Shown here: piece by piece, positions 5,849 to 6,491 of the stretch
Layout of the letters: every line of letters begins with the position of its first letter
Position numbering within the stretch: position 1 is the first letter of the stretch
Assembly (NCBI GenBank): GCA_947458675.1
Contig: CANHAW010000133.1
Location: 1 to 6,491 of the forward strand
Length of the DNA stretch: 6,491 nucleotides
Direction: 5' to 3'
Source: Beijerinckiaceae bacterium
GTDB taxonomy: Bacteria > Pseudomonadota > Alphaproteobacteria > Rhizobiales > Beijerinckiaceae
Position numbers and translations under genes: made by a program
Notes under the pieces: generated by a model
The model's input: the letters and a program-made list of their open reading frames with translations, nothing else
Told to the model about the DNA's origin: nothing
Database searches by the model: none

Positions 5849-6491
5849 ATGGCGGACGATCCGAAAAACCAGCCTGGCAAGATCCTTGTCGGCAAAAGTG
5901 AGACCTTTGATTATCTCAGCCTGCCGCTCGGCAATCGCCACGGGCTTGTCACCGGGGCGACGGGTACCGGCAAGACGGTGACTTTGCAGGTTCTGGCGGA
6001 AGGTTTTTCGGCTGCCGGCGTCAGCGTCTTTGCCTCCGACATCAAGGGCGATCTGTCCGGTGTCGCCATGCCGGGCGATGGCAAGGCGCCTTTCGTCAAA
6101 CGCGCGCAGGAGATTGGCGTCGCCTATCAGGCCGATGAATTTCCGGTCGTCTTCTGGGATCTGTTTGGCGAACAGGGTCACCCCGTGCGCGCCACCATTT
6201 CGGAAATGGGGCCGCTGCTGCTCTCGCGCCTGCTCGATCTCAACGACACGCAGGAAGGCGTACTCAACATCGTCTTCCGCGTGGCCGATGAGCAGGGCCT
6301 GCTGCTGCTCGATCTGAAAGACCTGCGCGCGCTGCTGCAATATGTCAGCGACAATGCGGCCGAGCTGAAAGCCAAATATGGCAATGTCGCCCCGGCCAGC
6401 GTCGGCGCAATCCAGCGGCAATTGCTCGTGCTTGAAAACCAGGGCGCGGCCCAGTTTTTCGCCGAGCCGGCGCTCGATATCAACGATTTCC
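5849..6491 (+). CDS. DUF853 / HerA-like P-loop ATPase, YjgR family (5' part, runs off right edge)
   Basis: 214 residues are visible from the ATG at 5849, with no stop before the window ends. The family (E. coli YjgR is about 500 residues) is related to the HerA/FtsK class of ring ATPases; its cellular role is poorly known. Visible are the family opening KILVGK (11-16), the Walker A motif GATGTGKT (36-43, Lys42 and Thr43 binding ATP phosphates), and the strand [13 protein letters not shown] (61-73) that is typical of DUF853. Next come a strand [10 protein letters not shown] (98-107) and a long helical stretch (about 120-205) of the kind that precedes the Walker B strand. Walker B and the sensor residues must lie outside the window. 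There is no signal peptide or membrane segment, so it is probably cytoplasmic. It diverges from the small gene at 5340-5708 across about 140 bases. Family membership is secure; whether it moves DNA is not known from this sequence. Confidence 0.9.
   Translation, partial: MADDPKNQPGKILVGKSETFDYLSLPLGNRHGLVTGATGTGKTVTLQVLAEGFSAAGVSVFASDIKGDLSGVAMPGDGKAPFVKRAQEIGVAYQADEFPVVFWDLFGEQGHPVRATISEMGPLLLSRLLDLNDTQEGVLNIVFRVADEQGLLLLDLKDLRALLQYVSDNAAELKAKYGNVAPASVGAIQRQLLVLENQGAAQFFAEPALDINDF

Noticed and set aside
5774..6421. Minus-strand open frame of 215 codons opposite the DUF853 gene
   Set aside because: The plus strand carries the Walker A motif and family signature with a strong ribosome binding site. 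The antisense frame has no motif and would overlap the divergent promoter region.

Overview
The window looks like chromosomal DNA from a GC-rich alphaproteobacterium, probably of the order Hyphomicrobiales. The protein families, the codon use rich in GCG/CGC/GGC, and the intergenic palindromes all point that way. The palindromes resemble, from memory, short mosaic repeats scattered through Rhizobium-, Bradyrhizobium- and Methylobacterium-type genomes. The exact genus cannot be read from this sequence.

Layout, left to right. (1) 1-908, plus strand: the 3' part of an alpha/beta hydrolase of the DUF900 type; its start lies outside the window. (2) 909-1177: a gap between convergent genes, filled by three palindromic repeats. 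(3) 1178-3328, minus strand: mutB, the catalytic B12-dependent large subunit of methylmalonyl-CoA mutase. (4) 3329-3479: a gap holding a 114-base repeat made of two inverted units. (5) 3480-5231, minus strand: mutA, the non-catalytic small subunit. (6) 5340-5708, minus strand: a small conserved-type protein of unknown function (DUF2267-like, tentative), best read from an internal ATG with a good ribosome binding site. (7) 5709-5848: a divergent intergenic region with weak candidate promoters. (8) 5849 to the right edge, plus strand: the N-terminal 214 residues of a DUF853/HerA-like P-loop ATPase that runs out of the window.

The metabolic core is the heterodimeric methylmalonyl-CoA mutase MutA-MutB. 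It interconverts (R)-methylmalonyl-CoA and succinyl-CoA, linking propionyl-CoA breakdown, and the ethylmalonyl-CoA pathway where present, to the TCA cycle. The two genes lie in the usual mutA-mutB order and are probably co-transcribed, with a strongly structured repeat between them. Epimerase, carboxylase and MeaB-type chaperone genes are not in the window.

I found no clear new enzyme system, phage, CRISPR array or transposase. The most interesting signal is the repeats. Three different palindromic families occur within 2.6 kb. Each is an inverted pair of units with fixed flanks and a variable middle module. In two families that middle is a hairpin, either swapped for another of different sequence or present in one unit and absent from the other.
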